The position numbers and the translations under genes were made by a program. A stretch of 5,452 nt of DNA, taken from contig JACCZP010000271.1 of assembly GCA_013695885.1 (NCBI GenBank), positions 1 through 5,452 on the forward strand, read 5' to 3'. Below are positions 4,618-5,452 of this stretch, in pieces (the stretch's first letter is position 1; each line of letters starts with the position of its first letter). The notes below the pieces were generated by a model. The model saw only the letters and a list, made by a program, of their open reading frames with translations, was not told where the DNA came from and did no database searches. This DNA comes from Thermoleophilaceae bacterium (lineage in GTDB: Bacteria > Actinomycetota > Thermoleophilia > Solirubrobacterales > Thermoleophilaceae).

Positions 4618-5452
4618 TTGGGCCGCGAGCATGCGGTCGCTGCAAGCGAGCGTCGCCGACGCCGGCTGGGCTACGCGGCGGCCGTCGCGCTGGTGGCCGT
4701 CCTCGCCGTGGTCCTCCTGGTACAGACCGGCGGAGAGCAAGGCGAGTCGCCGGGAGGCAGTGCCTCGGCGGGCGAGGGGCCGGTGCACATTCACGGGCTC
4801 GGCGTGAACCCTCGCGATGGGGCGCTCTTCATCGCCACCCATACCGGCCTGTTCCGACTGGCCAAGGATCAGGCCAGGGCGGAGCGTGTGGGGCAGGGCT
4901 CTCAGGACACCATGGGCTTCACGGTCGTCGGTCCCGACCGCTTCCTCGGCTCCGGCCACCCCGGCGAGCTCGAGCCCGGGCCTTCTCTGCTCGGCCTGAT
5001 CGACTCCCGCGACGGCGGCCGAAGCTGGACGCCGGTGTCGCTCTCCGGCGAGGCGGACTTCCATCTGCTGCGCGCGTCCGGCGCCCGCGTCTACGGCGCC
5101 GACTCGAGTAGCGGGCGCTTCCTCGCAAGCTCCGACGAGGGCCGTAGCTGGAGCGAGCGCGAACCGCCCGGAGACATGGTCGATCTCGCGATCGACCCGC
5201 GCGACGGCCGACGGCTCGTGGCCTCGAACCAGTCGGGGCTACTCGCCTCGGAAGACGAGGGCCGTACATGGAGACCGCTCGGCAGGGCTCCGGTCGGCCT
5301 CTTGAGCTGGGCCGCCGAGGGCAGTCTCTTCCACGTCGATGCCGATGGACGCGTTCAGGCCAGCTCGGACGACGGACTGAGCTGGCAGCCGCGCGGATCG
5401 GTGGGCACCCAACCCGCGGTCTTCGGTGCCGCCGACGAGCGCTCGCTCTACG
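4618..5452 (+). CDS. F510_1955-type membrane-anchored Asp-box (BNR) beta-propeller protein, 3' end beyond window
   Basis: The first 278 codons of an extracytoplasmic beta-propeller protein, cut by the right edge. After a short Arg-rich N-terminus, one anchor helix (about 17-36) and a Gly/Ser linker, the domain opens with HIHGLG (57-62), then ATHTGLF (73-79), DTMGF (97-101), SGHPG (112-116) and GEADFH (144-149). Four Asp-box motifs (SxDxGxSW/TW) occur at 130-137, 171-178, 211-218 and 249-256. This order matches the family annotated 'F510_1955 family glycosylhydrolase', whose reaction I do not know to be established; no sialidase catalytic set is evident in the visible part. The conserved His residues 57, 59, 75, 114 and 149 might bind a metal, which would suit the copper context, but this is inference. 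The gene lies 112 bases after the thioredoxin gene and may have its own promoter. Confidence 0.85.
   Translation, partial: MGREHAVAASERRRRRLGYAAAVALVAVLAVVLLVQTGGEQGESPGGSASAGEGPVHIHGLGVNPRDGALFIATHTGLFRLAKDQARAERVGQGSQDTMGFTVVGPDRFLGSGHPGELEPGPSLLGLIDSRDGGRSWTPVSLSGEADFHLLRASGARVYGADSSSGRFLASSDEGRSWSEREPPGDMVDLAIDPRDGRRLVASNQSGLLASEDEGRTWRPLGRAPVGLLSWAAEGSLFHVDADGRVQASSDDGLSWQPRGSVGTQPAVFGAADERSLY

Noticed and set aside
1..5452. tRNA/rRNA genes, CRISPR arrays, insertion sequences, phage or defence genes
   Set aside because: No repeat-spacer pattern, transposase motif, terminal inverted repeats or RNA-gene signature was seen; genes cover almost the whole window.

Overview
The window is very GC-rich, and nearly every base lies in one densely packed run of plus-strand genes with short gaps, overlaps, GTG and TTG starts and strong G/C third-position preference. 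This, together with the protein types (SHOCT membrane peptide, BlaI/M56 pair, CopC-CopD fusion, F510_1955-type propeller), suggests an actinobacterium, perhaps a deep-branching lineage such as Thermoleophilia. That placement is inference; no rRNA or marker gene is present.

Layout from left to right: a small membrane protein with a Met-rich N-terminus and a SHOCT domain (7-255); a BlaI/MecI-family winged-helix repressor (275-655); an M56 (BlaR1-type) membrane zinc protease lacking a penicillin-binding sensor (648-1574, overlapping the repressor gene); a 745-residue copper protein fusing CopC, CopD and an unusual C-terminal extracytoplasmic region (1604-3841); a membrane-anchored TlpA/ResA/CcmG-like thioredoxin (3831-4505, overlapping the copper gene); a 112-base gap with a plausible promoter/operator; and the first 278 codons of a membrane-anchored Asp-box (BNR) beta-propeller protein of the F510_1955 'glycosylhydrolase' type, which runs off the right end (4618-5452).

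The genes read as a cell-envelope copper-handling module under BlaI-M56 control. The CopC domain keeps all three expected Cu(II) ligands (His31 of the precursor, which becomes residue 1 of the mature protein, plus Asp114 and His116). CopD would move copper across the membrane. The C-terminal region carries two cysteine pairs on the same side of the membrane as the neighbouring thioredoxin, which could keep them reduced. The repressor lacks the cysteines of CopY, so any copper or envelope signal would have to come through the M56 protease.

Points worth a second look are the CopC-CopD-LolA-like architecture, the use of a beta-lactam-type switch without a beta-lactam sensor, a 9-mer (GACCGCGGC) present in all three non-overlapping gaps, a perfect 14-base palindrome just before the copC-copD start, and a CTAC-N8-GTAG element inside a candidate promoter before the propeller gene. 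I saw no RNA genes, insertion sequences, CRISPR arrays or convincing intrinsic terminators.
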